Positions 1 to 13,674 of a stretch of 64,000 nt of DNA are shown here, in pieces. The first letter of the stretch is position 1. Each line of letters starts with the position of its first letter. A program made the position numbers and the translations under genes. This stretch comes from Neospora caninum Liverpool (taxonomy: Eukaryota; Apicomplexa; Conoidasida; Eucoccidiorida; Sarcocystidae), in assembly GCF_000208865.1 (NCBI RefSeq), contig NC_018395.1, positions 4,946,839 to 5,010,838 on the forward strand. The letters run 5' to 3'. Under the pieces are notes generated by a model, which was not told the origin of the DNA, did not search any database, and saw only the letters and a list, made by a program, of their open reading frames with translations.

Positions 1-1978
1 ACGTCGGAAGTCGATCTCGAGGTCCTCAAGGCCCATACGCGCTACACAGGTTTCCAGGTACAAACCCCTGAGGCGTTCCCTGTTTGCTCCGAGTCGAAAC
101 GAAGCTGGCCGCCCTCAGGCAGCCGGGTGACAGAAGCGAAGAATCAGAGGCTAGAGGACTCGCCACGCGAAAGAGCGCACGAGACCCGCGCGCAGCGAAA
201 GCGGGTCCGAAACTGTGCGAACCGGGGACGGGGCTCGACAAGGCCTCGGCACAAGTGCCTTTTCTGTCGCGTCCTTCCGCCCAACGCCGAAGCCAAGAGA
301 GGAAAAAACAGCCGGAACCTAGGACGCACACGAAGACTGAGAACACCGAAATGCGGAAAGACGCTCGCTAGACGTGCCTTTGGTCTCCATATGCATTCGT
401 GTTTGGCCTTTCCCGCCTTGTCCGAACCCTGTGCTCACCTTCCCATTCGGTGGTGTCTTCTGTCCGTGTGGCGACTCTCTCTTTTGGCCCAGTGCCTTGT
501 CTCTCTTTCGCGTGGAACTTTCTGCCTGTTGCTCTCTTTTTCCTGGAGATCTGTCGGTGCGTGGGTGTGTGCCGCTGGCCCTCCCCTTTCCGTCTTTTGC
601 GTGCGAGGCACATCACCTTCCCGTCTGCCTCCCAGAAATTCTCCGTCGCCAGATGTGTCTCTGTCTCTTGTCAGCCGACGGACCCCGTCATCGTTTGGTT
701 CTGGGAAGTCCTCTTCTCCTTCTCGACTCGAGAACGCCAGAAATTCCTGAGATTCGTCTGGGGCCGGTCGCGCCTGCCTCCCGCCAGCGCCGCCTGGGAA
801 CAGGACATGGAAGTCGCGTGCAAACACGTCGTCGGGCGGCCCGTCGCGGTGCCGGCAGAGGCGTCGTCTCACTTCACGCAGTTTGCCTCTCCAGCTGCGA
901 CGACGCCGTCGTCCGCGTCCTCTTCTCTTTCGTCTGTCCCTCAAGGCCCCTTCGCGTTGCTCTCGGGCGCCTCAGCGGAGTCCGGCGAGTCGCAGGAGCG
1001 TGGTGAGGAAGCAGAGGGACACAGCGCTTCATCTTCGGTTTCGCGATCTGGGCCTTTCGCCACGGGAGACGCCGCACACAGAGGGGACGGAAGCGAGCGC
1101 GCGAGAACGGCAGCGAGGCCAAGCGACTGTATCGCTGCCAGGCCAGAAGACTTGCAACTCCCTGCCTCGCATACCTGCTTCTTCCAGGTACGTGCGAAAA
1201 CACAGCAGGAAAGCCGAAAAGAACGCGCGAATTGCGATTCGCGATGTCGCGAGGCGGGCCCGTCCCCCTACGATCCCTACGTTCAGGTAAAGGTTTTTAG
1301 ACTACAAAACGTTTAAACAGATGTAGTAGGAAGGAGAGGAAAGAATCGAGTCTTTTGCCTGGCTGCTCTGGGGCCTTTGCGGATACCTACGCTTTTGATA
1401 AACAGTCGCCTGACGTATCAGACCGCCCCGAGAGCCCAATGCAACTCTGGCGTGGAAACTGCAAACGGACACCAGAGTGATCCCAAAGTGACGCGCAATG
1501 CGAAACGCACTCGAACTAGCATTTACAGGCAGAGCGCGCGCGGGTGGCAACCGACACACCAGCGCGTGGGCTGAGGCGGAAAAAGACAACTGACCAGTCT
1601 TGACAGAAAGCGGGTGTGTGTTTCGGGTCTGACAATCGTGGCAACATGTTAGGGCTAGAGTGTGCATGAAGCTCTGCCGGACCACGGTCTTCACGAAATG
1701 GATGTGAGACGGCGCCCTAGTGTATGATGTCTCTCGGCTTCGGCGGGTTCGCCCTCTGTAGGTAGTTGCGAGCGCGGGCAGAATCCGCGTTCTCGTTTCC
1801 TCTCGAGAGAAACCCAAATGCTCCGCGCCGTCGGCTGTCTGTCTCGCGCCGTGCTTCGCAGATTGAATTGCCTCGGTACTCCAGCAAAGAGATTCTCTAC
1901 AAGAAGTTGCTCTATGCCATCACTGAGGGCATCGCAATCGATGCAGACAACATGGCCGACAATACTGCGTGGGAGTAG
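1..1978 (+). CDS. HECT-domain E3 ubiquitin ligase, C-terminal end (5' partial)
   Basis: This is the C-lobe of a HECT ubiquitin-transferase. I read three exons in one phase: 1-57, 675-1187 and 1862-1978 (stop TAG). The first ends [11 protein letters not shown], the second opens [12 protein letters not shown] and continues [18 protein letters not shown], a typical HECT core. The catalytic cysteine is in [10 protein letters not shown] (TGC at 1176-1178), which takes ubiquitin from an E2 as a thioester. The last exon begins [20 protein letters not shown] and ends MADNTAWE. An Ala/Ser/Arg-rich stretch of about 110 residues lies between the RSRLPP segment and the catalytic loop, where most HECTs have a short linker. 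The N-lobe and substrate-binding part lie outside the window, so the subfamily cannot be named; the TCFF loop recalls HERC/HECTD types. The family call is secure, and the model for the insertion is less so. Confidence 0.9.
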
Positions 1979-4289
1979 AACGTGAAGCGGAGTTGTGAGA
2001 AAGGAGAGAGAAACTGACTCCCCTCGTAGCGAAGAGGCTGAAGGGCCCGAGCACACTCACAGAGGAGAAACGTTAGTTATACAACTACTCGAGCAGTAGG
2101 CCCATGGGATGATGCCCGCTGTTGTTCCTCCTTCTATTTGCTCGGGTAGTTGTCGGGACAAAGAGACAAATGTAAAAAGGGTGAAAGAGCGAGTACGGGC
2201 GGGGTGGGTACTGAGTGAGTGAAACGCGGAAACGGCGGAACTCGAGAACGACAGACAGAGGGGAGGGAGAATCAGCATCGGCCCACCGTTTGCGTGTAAG
2301 CAGAACTTTGCCAAAACAAAAGACAACGGAGACAGGGCACACGGGATGAGGAAGAAACTGAGAAACGCGACGGTTCGGAAGAAGTGGATGAGGACTGTGA
2401 ATCAACCAAAGGCCAGAGGAAGATGTAAATCGTGACAGCGTCGAAAACGGACAAACTGAAGCAGTAATGCATGCGAGGCATGAACAGACTGATACGAGGC
2501 AGAAAACAGCCGGACACAAGAAAGAAAGCAGAATATAAATCGGAAGGTTCGTAACGCATGCAGTTAAGCGAGAAGTCAGACCCAGGCGTTATCAGGCAGA
2601 TTCATACTTTCACTCCTTCATCAATGCACCTATAACGTTTGAGAAACGCGCGGCACATACACAGTATATATATGCAAGGGTGGGCCTAAGTCCGTTTGTG
2701 TCCATCTGTTGTGTATGTATGTATGTATATATATATATATATATATGTCAATATCCGTTTCCAGAGTTGAAAGTCTGCACGTGTTTTTCTGTGGGAGCGA
2801 AGGGTAGATTGCGGACAAAGAGGCAAGCAAAACTGATGGGGGCTCTCGTCACGTGTCCGTGCTTGCGGATTATCCTGTGGACGACACAGCGAAGGGATTT
2901 AGAAAGCAATCTCAGCAAAAAAGAGTTAACTCAGCACCAACCTCAGGAGAAACGTGTCCTTCGCGGCTCTTGGCGGCTCCATTCACTGTACAAAAACCAC
3001 GAAGCGTCGACGCCCCGCAACGCCTCAGCTGCCCTTCTTTCACGGTCACCGGCTTCGCGTCGCCACATTTAAGAATCCTGTTTTGAGAGACCCGCGAGCG
3101 ATTCCAGATCGGCAACTCAACCATCCTTGTCGCCAGGGGGTCTACACCTTCTTCACACTCCCAAGACGATGGCTGCTCTCTCTTTTCTCCCTCTTTCCTC
3201 ATTCGGTACTGTTGTTGCTGTGGGCTCTTAAAGGCGTGTGGATTAAACCGTGTCGGCGTGATATGTCTCGGTCGCCATCTACGAAACCGAGTGCTTCAGT
3301 CTTTTGGCAACGGACCGGGGTCTTTTATCTTCACGCTCTCTGTCCGGTGTTTCCGGTTTTCCAACAAATCCAAAGCTTTCGTTGGTGCCAAACAGTGGAA
3401 GACGCTGAACAATTTCAGGCAGGGACAGCCATGCGTATCGATTTTCACGGGGACAGACGCTCACCGCAGCTAGACTGGAAGTGAAGAACCACCTGTCGCG
3501 TCGCAGTGTGCCTTCCCAGCTTTTTCGCCTTTTACGGAAAGGCATTTACTCCGCGGTTTTGAGTTTGTGTTGAATAAACACGAAGACCATACTATATATA
3601 CTGGCGGGCAGTCGCTTTCAGGTGCGTCCTTCCCTTTGTTTCTCCCTGTGTTCCTTTCTCACATACACTCGGCAAGAAACAGATGACGAGGAGCTGACGA
3701 GGCTTATGCGTCAACCTCTTTCTCATGCCCAACATCGGTCGGTTGTCAGATCGGCTCTCGCACCTTCTAAAGGCGGAAGGCAACGGGCGAGCTGAGGAAA
3801 CTGAGCACGCCTCAGCCGCCGCACAAAAACGTGAAACCGGAGGGAAGAACAAAACAGGAAGTCGTATGCGAACAACTGCGTTCCTCTGCAGCCCCGCTGT
3901 CACGTGAATTTCGAGACAGGCTGGTGAGTCGGAGCAAGCTGTGGACGTAAAATCGGAATAGATTCGACAAGCAACCTGTATAAAAAAGTGAGCTTCGCAA
4001 GCGCCGAGGGAACTTGACGGAAAGGCGGGAACCCAAACCTTAAAACCGTCCAAACGGCGGCTGAACACGCCAGGCCAGCCCACCAGGCAGTCACCGCGCC
4101 CAGAGGCAGCAAATCCTGGTGTCATCCCAGATCGGAAAAATCACGAACGGTAAGCAAGGGTGCCCGACAGGACGGGGAAACCGAGTGAGAAGAAAACGCC
4201 TAGCCAGGGGAACCGACCAGACGAGAGGGGCGGCCGCAGAGAGAATTCGTCTTTTGATGTTTGGTCTCCCCCGTGCCTCAGAGACAGCT
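1979..4289. other. Convergent intergenic region, probable 3' UTRs
   Basis: The two flanking genes end towards each other here. Open frames exist on both strands (for example the minus-strand frame at 3592-4125), but they lack family similarity, splice logic or protein-like composition. A TATG/TA microsatellite lies at about 2711-2748. I see no RNA gene. Confidence 0.6.
2711..2748. repeat. (TATG)n/(TA)n microsatellite
   Basis: Three TATG units are followed by about 11 TA units, directly visible. It lies between convergent genes. Confidence 0.9.
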
Positions 4290-6345
4290 CTATGCCTTCC
4301 GTCGTGTGGCCGCTGTGACCGTCTTGAGAAGACGCTCAGCCTCGACCGCCATTTTGTTTAGGAGTTCCGGCAACGAAGTTCTCTGCTGTCGCACCGGACC
4401 CTCGAGGAAACAGAGGGGAGGTTTGTCGAAGTCGGTCAAATTCGGGTGAAGGTACACCCAGAGCGGCCGGAGTCGCGGCGAGGACATCCGGCCGGGAGGT
4501 GGAGACGCGCCAGACAGGCCTGGACGCGAGACCACGGGGCCTGCCGTGAGTCGCCTGTCCTCTGCCGCTGTTTCGCCTTCTCCCGTGCATGTGCGTCTCT
4601 CCGAACTGTCTCGAAAGCCGTTCTTCTCTCGCCGGCAATCGCGCGGTTCTCTCTGTCGCTCCTGGAATCCAGTCCCAGTGCCACGCTGCTGTACGCCTTG
4701 CTCCACACAGAGAGCGCGCGAGACGGGAGAGGCGAGAGCATTGGCGCATGCACCGCCCGAGGGCAGAGCCGCGACTTGGGGCTCTTTGCGGAGATGAGGA
4801 AGAAGACTCACAAGAAGAAGGGACAGCAACCGCAGCTGGGCCTCCTCAGTCTTTTCGTCTGGCGACAAGAGACCAAACAAAGCAGGAATCGTCCTCCCGC
4901 GCGCAGGCCCCGAGGAAGGCGACAGGGAGGAACAAAAGGCCGCCAACACATCGGTAGCAGCGGTGAAGACTCCATGGCCTGAGAACAGACACCGGCACAG
5001 AGACCCCGACTCGGCGCTTTTCTCTCCGTTCTGCCCTCGCACGGCCTGCCGAGTTCGCGCCACGCGTCCCAAACGTTGTTTTTGCTGCAGGCGCCAGCAT
5101 GACCTGGCCTCCCCCCCAGATGAAAACCAACTCAGACCTGCCGTTCAAGGGGTGAGAAGAAGCAAGCAAGAGCCATCAGGTACAGCCTCTGGGCATCCGC
5201 GGCGCGGGCCCCATCTCCGTGGCAGCAGCTCGACGGGGCGGAGCTATCGCAACGAATTCAGCCACACGCGTGCAAAACGGTGTCTCATCCGCTTCCCGAG
5301 CCTGCGGAAAACGCGCGCTCGGGGCACCGGGCACGCTGCCGCGCCCACACAAAACCCGCCGAGGACTGCCAAAACACACTCAGCGACAAGGCGCACGCGA
5401 AACACGGGAAAGGGGGCTGGGCAAACGTACCCTCTAAAATGACAGGGAAGGCAGTGAGCGGGTGTTGTCTGAGGAGCGTGCAGAAGACACGCACCGTCGA
5501 CCAGGCCGGAGCGAAGAGCGAGGAAAGGTGAGCGCGGTCGTCTCCAGTGCGCCGGAGAGGCGGCACGGACGAGACGCCGAGGGCCCCCCTGGCCGCTGCC
5601 AAGGCAGAACAGCGAAGCGCGTCGAGAAGGAAGTCGTGCCGGAAGCCCAGGTGCAAACTGAGTGCTTCGAGGAGCTGCAGGACCAACAGACACCGCAAAG
5701 AGGCCGCGCCGTGGATCGCGAAACTCGCAAGACAACGCTTCGCGGTCGTGCTCTGGCTCATCGCCCAGGTCCAGACTTGCTCGTCGAAAGCGAGGTCTCT
5801 CCCGGTGTTCGCTGCACTCCTTACGACTGCATGCTGATGAACGCTGAGGGTATGGGCATGCCGGACGGCAACGGTCACGAGGCGCGGGAGGACGTCGTCC
5901 TTCAAAGCGTCGAAGAAAAAGCCGCCCTTTCCAACGCCCGTCCTTCGACTCTCTTCCTCGCTCTTCGCGCACTGCGAGCGCTCTGCAGCCTGCCTCTTCT
6001 CCGTCGCGGCCGTGTCGCCTGTCACCGTTCTCGTCGGCGAGCCCTTCGCAACTCCTCGGGCGTCTCCTTGCTTTCCTGCCTTCTCACGATCTTCGGCTTC
6101 AGCGGACAGAGTCGGTGCTGCTGCGACTCGCCCAGCTCCCGCGCCTTGCCTGGCTTCGCCCTTCTCCGAAGATAAGCCTACGCGCTCAGACCGCTCAAAG
6201 AGCCGTTTCTGAACTGCCAAAGAAGAGACTATCGCGACAGCAGCGGAGGCACCCATGCCACCGTCAATGCCCTCGAGACACAAAAGGTCGTCAACTCGCA
6301 ACCTGGTCCACATGGAAAGGACATGACAAGACAATGTAGCGCTGG

Positions 6346-6376
<31 letters not shown>

Positions 6377-9300
6377 CGCATATATATATATATATACATA
6401 TGCATGTTGGAAAGAGGATGAGAGACCACTTTGCGTTTGTCGGTTAGACGCCCTGCATTGCTTTCGTACAGAAGCTGTCAGTGCTTTCAACAGTGGCACG
6501 AGAGACCCAGCAAACGAACGCGTCCGGCGATCCACGTGTGTGTGACACGAAGAAGGCTCAGGAGTGAGTTTTCAGTGGCCGGTGCGTGCGTGGACAAGAG
6601 AAAGACAAGGCAATCGCGAGTGGAGCATGGACCCGTAGCCGACAGGAAGGACTGCGAGACCAAGCCGAATTGGGTAGTTTAGTGCTTGTAAGATGCCAAA
6701 ATGCATAAACAGGTACGGTGCGAAGCAGTCCGATGCTAGATGCATGGACACTTGGGCGCATACCGGGTGACAGGGGAGAAGCGTGAAAACGTGTATATGA
6801 ACGAAAACGAGGACGTACAGGTGGAAAGGTAGGAGGCGTAAATGTGAGAGAACACGCGAGGTGAAAACGACGGAGCCCGGACGCGTAGCACAACGGGAAG
6901 GCGATTAAAACTGAGAAGTGAAAAGGAGGGGTAAGGGCTCTTGTCTCCTAAACCCGCCTGTCTCACATGGCAAATAGTTGTTCAAAGAGACGCCGGGAGC
7001 GAAGAACCTGAGTTCGGGAATACATGGAGAACGCGTGAAAGTCCAGAAGCGTCATCGCATGCAGAAGGCTGCAAACAAAAAGAGAGAGCCGATCACACGC
7101 CTTCCCACGTTTCCACGAGCAACTGCATGCGTCGACCGATGTGTCGGGTGTGTATTGAGCAAACGCCTGACGCAAGAAAGAGGCATGCAACTCCACCAAA
7201 AAGCTTTCTTAGACTCATGCAGCCGGGGGCGAGTTAGTGGTGCGGTACCTAAAACGCTTGCCTTGCAACTTGCAGATTGTGTGATCATGTGAACCTCCGC
7301 CGACGCTGACGGGCAGTATAGGTAAATTCATGCATGATGAGAAAGCGAGGAACACGTGGATGGTGATTCAGCCTTGGAACGGCGCAGGAAACCAAAACGC
7401 CTGTCACCAGAAGAAAGGTCAGCTTGTGCATGCGGGCACAGGATCCAACTCCACGCACCTGCTGCAAGAAAACGCTAAGGGAAGGTCGACAAAACGCGCG
7501 GCGCACTCACCGTGTCACATGCAAGGCATGCAGAGAAGCGGGGACTCCCTTGGAGTCCGTTGTTCCACAACCCCTCACGGCCGAGCCGTCTGTTTCCGAA
7601 TTCTGCGAAGAAGCGTGCATGCACGGGGCCTCGCGCTGCTCTCTCTCGCAGCTGTACCCGGACAGAAATGCCTCGGCGAGGTGCTGGAGAAGCCGCGCCA
7701 TCAGTCGCAGAGAAAGCGGCGACAGCGCGGCATTGGCTGGCGCTTCGAATGCGGAGTGAGAGTCGGCGGAAGAACGGAACGGTTGACATACCGCGCCTCT
7801 GTGGCGAGCTGCCTGGCTAGCTCTTTCGTCGCATGAGACAGGCGATAAGGCCTTGGCAAGCTCCTCAGATTGTCTTTCGCTCTCTCGTGTTACCTCCGCT
7901 GAAACAAATTGTTCCTGTTGCATTCCCTCTCCGTCGCCTTCCGCGCGTCCGTGTCTTCCCGGTTCTCCTTCGCTAATCTCGCCGGTGTCTGTCTTCTCTC
8001 TTTCGCGGCCGTCTTCTGGGGCCGCTCGGCCTGTCGCCCGTCGCACCTCGCTCCTCTCTTCCTGCAACGCTGCGGGGGGAGGAGCCTGAAGCCGGTCGCC
8101 CGAAGGCAAACGCCCCGACGTGGTGGGTTGTCTCTGCTGCATACGGTGCAAATGGCGCCTCCACAGCTGTTCACCGAGCATCGCGTCCGCAGGAGGCAGA
8201 CCCCGATCTGTCTGCTGCTCTAGGAGGGAAGCGACGCTGTCGGCGAGGCGAAGGAGCGCAGCAAAGGACTCAGACAGAGACGAACTCGAGGAGGACCAGG
8301 AGGCTGCAGCTGGAGCTTGATCTTTAAGCGGCGCCGATCGGCCCCTAGGCGTGTCAGCAGGCCCACCCATAGCCCAGCCTGACTGCTTCTCGGCTGCACG
8401 CGTACCCGCTTCACGTCCTTGAGCGTATCCTAGAGCAGCCTGGCCTCGATGCAGTTTCTCCTCGCTCTCTGTTACTTTGTCTCTCCCTGCACTAGACGAA
8501 CCGCCTTCTCGCTCCCCGTTTGGGCGCAGACGAACAAGGCGCTGTTGCCGCGCTTGGTTCGCCAGCAGGTTCCGGTACAGGGCGTCCAGGAAGGCCACCG
8601 AGGCTTTCGGAGACAGAAGCTGAGCACGAGAAACAGAGCCCAGAAAACAATTCGGAAGCACTCATTCAAAGCACGCGAGAGGTTTTCGGACGCTCGGCGA
8701 GTCTCGCGCAAATGCGAACTTGAAACGGCAAGAAACGGCGCAGGCCGAAGCACCAGACGGAAGCGCAGGATGCCTTTTCCCGCGGCCAAGAGAAATGCAA
8801 TCGAGTGAATGGATTCGCGACGCAAAAGGGACACACCGGAAAGCAAACGAAGAGAGACACCGCAGGGGAAAGAGACGCTGGAGAAAATGTTCCTAAGACG
8901 GGATCCAAGAGAGAACACAGTGCGAACACAGTACGCCGAGAGGCCTCGCGACAAGCAGCAACCGCGTAGGCAGCCCCAAGTTCACGTGCAAGTCGCATGA
9001 TCGGCGAGTCAAAGTCCTTCGTCTAACGCGAAGGATTTGGCCACAAATTGTCACGGAACAGCAAGGAGCGGCTAGGCGAAGAAGGACAGAGGCGTGGCAG
9101 CGCAAGAAAAAAAAACCAGTCGACATACGGAGGATCCACACGCGAGGGATTTCCTCTGTGAACACAACGGTCGCCAGTTGCTTGCGGTCGTTTTCTCTTG
9201 CCTTGTCTCTAACTGTAACTCGTTGGTTTTCTACCTAGCTTTTTCTCCTACACGACTGCCATCGTTTGGCGCGTCACTAACGCGTCGAGGCCAACCTTCC

Positions 9301-12300
9301 CTTTTGCTCGTTGGTCTCGTTTCCTTGTGAAACACAGGTGCGAGACGGCGGATGCATTCTTTTCTCCCTGCTTCACCGCAGAGTTCTGTCTGTTCTGTCA
9401 CGCCTGCGCCTCTCGCATTTCTCCATCACTGCTACAAGCATGCATCCGACACTCAGCACCGCTGTCGGCACCAGGTCGTTCCCGCGAACTCGCAGTCAAT
9501 GACGCTCCCGTCAGCCGAGTGTGGTCACGGTTTGCCTGTCGGTCTCTCCTGTGTTTGTTCTTTCTTTGTTTGACCGTTTCCGGTGCTCACCCCCACACGC
9601 GAGTAGACGTGGAGAATCGACGCCACGTCGCTAACACTCAAGCTCTCGCGCACGGCCTGCAAACGCTGAAGAAGCATCTCCAGCGTCACGGCGGCCGCAG
9701 ACCCAAGAGCCCCGCCGCCCCAGTCGCGCGCCGGGGATGGGCCGGTAGGAGAGGCGCCGCGCGAGAGACAGTCCCCGGGCAAAACGGAGACACGCGGAGA
9801 CAGCGGCGACGAGGCGTCCGACGGCAGGGGTGGGAGGAGCAGCGCAGACACAGTATTGAGAACGAGAAGTTGGTCGGCGCTGAAGAGACAGAGGAGACCC
9901 AAAGACACAGAATCACGATGAATCCCTCGTAACAGAAGTGTCCCTGAAACGCGAAGCCGCCGGTTCCTCAACACGCCTGAGGAAAGAGAAACAAAAGGCC
10001 TCACATATACAGAAAAACTTGCACTCGCACGTGCAGGTTGCCCCACATGAAAAGATAGGATTCGACCCAATGACAACGGGGCTCCTCGTGGGAACTGAGA
10101 TTCGGGCACTCGTCATAAACACAAACCCATACGCGACTCTGTTTAAGGACGCCGATAAAGCCATCCACACGAGCAGACGCGATCGAAACAGCATCAGACG
10201 CAGATAGAGCTGCTTGGAAAGATGGTCAGGCCTGATACAAATAGACAGATAGCCAGATTGCGAGTCGTTCCCAAGCTCCAGACGCAGAACACCTACAGGG
10301 TCCAGTAGATGAGTTTCTCGGTGCATGCGTTTAACACCTGCACGAGGAGCATCGGCGAGGGCGGAAGCATCCCCGCGGCGCGACCAGCCGAGAGCGCCTG
10401 CATGGTTTGACGCAGGGCGGCTGGCGACAGTGCCGCCGTGACCTCCGGTGTCAAGCGCAGAGTCGCCCGCCGCCAGAGGAACGCTGAGAGCATCAAAATC
10501 CAAACGCCTCCAAATGCAGAACGGCGGAAAAGCAAAAAGAACCAAAGGGACGCATCGGAGCAGGCAACACTCGACGCGAGCCGCCGTCAAGTCGGAACAC
10601 GAGAGCCTCGTATCAACTGACTTTATTTAATCCGCGTCGCTGAGAATCAGCGCGTTGAAAGGCATTATTAGGATTAGTGGCTTTTGACAAACACGTCGCA
10701 ACGAGGCGCATGCAAATCAGACAGAAGAACTCACACACGCTCCAGCGTCGACCAACCCCCCGCTTTCTGGTGGCTGATCCTTCTCTTCACGCCCGTCGGT
10801 CGGCTCAGTTCCCCTTCGCTTCTCCGTGCCGCCTTTCCTGTGCGGCCTTCCTCCCCTTCGAGTGCTGTCTCTTCGCGAGCGCTTGCCGCCAAGGTCGCGT
10901 GGCCAAAGGACGCCTGCAGAGGCTCCACGCGTCTCCACAGCACTTGCTGCATTTTGCGGCGGCCTCCCTCAACTGCGTGAGCGCTGGCGAGGTCGCGTGC
11001 ATATCTCCAGCTGTCGCCTTTCGCCCCTCTCCCCCACTTGCCCGCTGTCCATACGCCCTGGTTCCCCACTTTCGTGCGCCGCAGTCGCCTCACCTCTCTG
11101 CGCAGATGGGCCATCGTCAGCAGTACGGCCCACGGTTTTGCTTGAGAGCGCTTGGAGGCGGAGAACTTGATCGGCGGCTGCAAACTCGCGCTGGGGGCGC
11201 CCGAGCCGCAGAAGATCGAGAGGCGAAAGCTCAGAAGGATCCGGGGGAAACGCGCAAGAGGCGCAAGAAGATGAGGACGTATGCGCAGCACCTGAAGACA
11301 CCGAAGACGCGGCTACAGACGAAGAGGAAGACGAAGAGGAAGACGAAGAGGCGTGTACCATAATCCGGCTTCTCTGACGTCCTACAGACAGAGGTGGATG
11401 CACAGATCCCTGGGCCTGCAGCGGTGTTGTCGCTTTTTCTTCTCCGACTCTCCCGCCGTAGATTGCACCACCCCCGGCAGTCCTCCTCTCGCCTTCTCGT
11501 CTGGGATCACCCTGTTCGTCTTCAAACAAGAACGAGGCCTGCCGTACTGCATGCGAGCGCCCGCGCCGTCCCCTGGCCGTCTCGGCGCGTCCCTCCGGCG
11601 TCTCTTCAGAGGCTGGCGCAGAGGTGAGAGTCTCCGCTTTCCCGAGCACGCGCCTCGCGACATCGCCGTCGCGACACGGCGGCTGATCTCTCTCACTGCC
11701 CGCCGCAGCCGTTTCAAAACACGTCTGCGTCTCCTGAGCGTCTTCTTCTGCCCCTCCGCCTGTCTCGTGTTCAAAACTCTCGTCGAGGATTTTCGCGGTT
11801 TTAAAAAGGCGATCGTCACCTGCCTCCCAAGGAGGGAAAACCGGAAAACTGCCGTTTGCGAATACCTGACTGAAGAAACGGGAGATGTCTCCCTCGACTG
11901 CATGCGGCACCGGCGGAGCGGAGGCTGAGGGGAAACGCGGCGCCTCGCTCGTCCTGTTCGTTTTCACTCTCTCTTCTTTCACTTCTTCGCCAACGCTTTT
12001 CAGAGTCCTGTCTGTCGCGCAGTCGACGTGCCCAAGACAGTCTCCTTCCCGGCATGATTCCCCCCCTCTTCCGTCCGTCTCCGCTTTTCGTTTGCGACTA
12101 GTTTGCGACGCCAACGAAGAGAAGAGGTCTACAACTGAGAGACTCTGAATCCTCTCTCGCAGCTCGCTGTGTCCCTGGAGCTCCGCATCGTGCATGAGTG
12201 TTTTGCTGCATGCATTTGGATCGTCGCCCTCAGCGTCCGCCTTGAGGGCGTCTCGCCCCTCCGTTTCGCCGGGTTCTTCGCGGCTGCTGGTCTCTCCGCT

Positions 12301-13197
12301 TCTGCAGGGAGAAGCGAAAGGTCTGCGGCCGAAGTGGGAAAATGCGAGCAAAGAACACCGGCAAGCGCACGTTGAGGAGGCGCGATGGCAAGGCAGCGAG
12401 AGAGGTGGAGAGCAGAAAGAGGCTGGGGAAAACGAAACGCGGCACGCCAAGAACGCAGAGTGAGTGGAGAGGGAAGAGCGAGATGAAGACTTCAAACGCG
12501 ACGGCGGAAGGCATGTAGAAAGGGAGGCGAATGAGGAGAAAGTGGAAGGAGAGAAGAATGGAAAACAAGTCAGAGACTCGTAGACGAACTGCAATGGCCT
12601 GCGCGTTTTCGGCCTCCGGGTACGGAAGAAGTTCGAAGGAAAAGAAGAAAACGCGGAAGCCTCACGCAGCGAGGCCTGACAGTTTCTGCCCCTCATAGTC
12701 TTTCGAACGCTTGTTGAGATGGACAAATCCCGACATTCTTTCCTCCGCCCAATCCTTCCTCGGCTTTTCCCGTCCACATTCTCTCTGTCTCTCTGTCTCG
12801 ATTGTGTCCTGCAGTCTCTCTTGCTCTCGCTGAGTCTCGCCTCTTTCACTTGCCCACTTCCGCTTGTCGCTCCTTGTCCTCGCACCCTTCTGGGCCTTTC
12901 TTCACGCGGGATGTTTGTGTATCTCTCTTTTTCGTCCCTTTCTGCTTTTCTCAGGTGCCTTCTCGCCAGCGCGAGGGCTGCACGCGCGACTCTTTCCTCG
13001 GCGCTTCGCGCAAACACGCAGCCCCAAAACCCGCGACGCTCAGCAAGCTGTCCAGCTGTCGGAACGGTCGAAAACGCTTCGAAGAGAAGAACACGCGGAG
13101 CAGGAGAGAAAAAACACAAAGGGGGCCGTGGAAATGGGTTGAGGCGCGTCCAAGGCTCGAGCGCTCCGCTTGCATGCGGTTCTTTTCGTCGGTGCAT
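4290..13197 (-). CDS. Large alpha-helical protein, HPR/FASTK-like, probably organellar
   Basis: A multi-exon gene starting at the ATG ending at 13197 and stopping at 4290-4292. My model, in transcript order, is 13197-11094, 10972-10739, 10483-10297, 9879-9591, 8619-7511, 6302-5431 and 4978-4290. All phases agree and give about 1,827 residues. The last four exons are well supported; exon 2 and the left border of exon 3 are uncertain, and exon 1 may hide an intron around 12.3-12.7 kb. The N-terminal third is disordered and Ser/Arg/Glu-rich with a poly-Ser run near 11330. The rest is Leu/Ala helical repeat, e.g. VLNACTEKLIYWTL, LSVSDVASILHVYSRVG and LLSPKASVAFLDALYRNLL. This texture resembles the FASTK/heptatricopeptide RNA-binding proteins of apicomplexan mitochondria and plastids. 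I could not see a C-terminal RAP domain. Function and location are inference. Confidence 0.6.
6343..6403. repeat. (TA)n microsatellite in intron
   Basis: Two TA runs are separated by GAACGCA. They lie in the intron between the 8619-7511 and 6302-5431 exons of the minus-strand helical-protein gene. Confidence 0.9.
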
Positions 13198-13674
13198 GCA
13201 AGATACAAGATGTGACTGTCGGCCTGAGGAAAATGAACAGGGAAACGCCGTCGACCGAAGCTTTCTTGTCGTCTTACCTTCTCTTCCAGGTGTTTCTCTC
13301 GATTGTATTTGAAACTGGATCCTGTCGTTCTTCTCTTTCTGGCCAGGCCGCCTCGCGTCGGCACTTCAGCCATCACGCGTCTATTTCCTGTTCAGCGACC
13401 GGTTTTCGGGCCCTGAAACGGAACGTTGTCGCGAAACCAGAAACGGAAGGCGCTTCCCTCTGCAGTCGCGCGACACTCGGGCTCGGCTACAGTATAGGCT
13501 GGCTGCTTTGGTCTTGTCTCTTCTCTTTTCTTCTGTCTTTCTCTGCGGATTTTTGTCTCCCCTTCCTGCTCTCCGGAGCCGTCGCGGGTTGCGCGTCCTT
13601 TTCCTCTTGTCATTCCTCCGCCCTTCCCTCATCGTTTTGTCCCCAGTCTCCTTCTCGCTGTGCCGCCTCTTTCC
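13198..13674. promoter_or_regulatory. Probable shared (bidirectional) promoter region
   Basis: The minus-strand helical-protein gene and the plus-strand cyclophilin start on either side of this 477-bp gap, so both 5' flanks must lie here unless the leaders are spliced. It is rich in pyrimidine runs on the plus strand. A TGCATGC-type word occurs just inside its left edge (GGTGCATGCA at 13191-13200). I see no TATA box, as expected for coccidian promoters. Confidence 0.45.
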
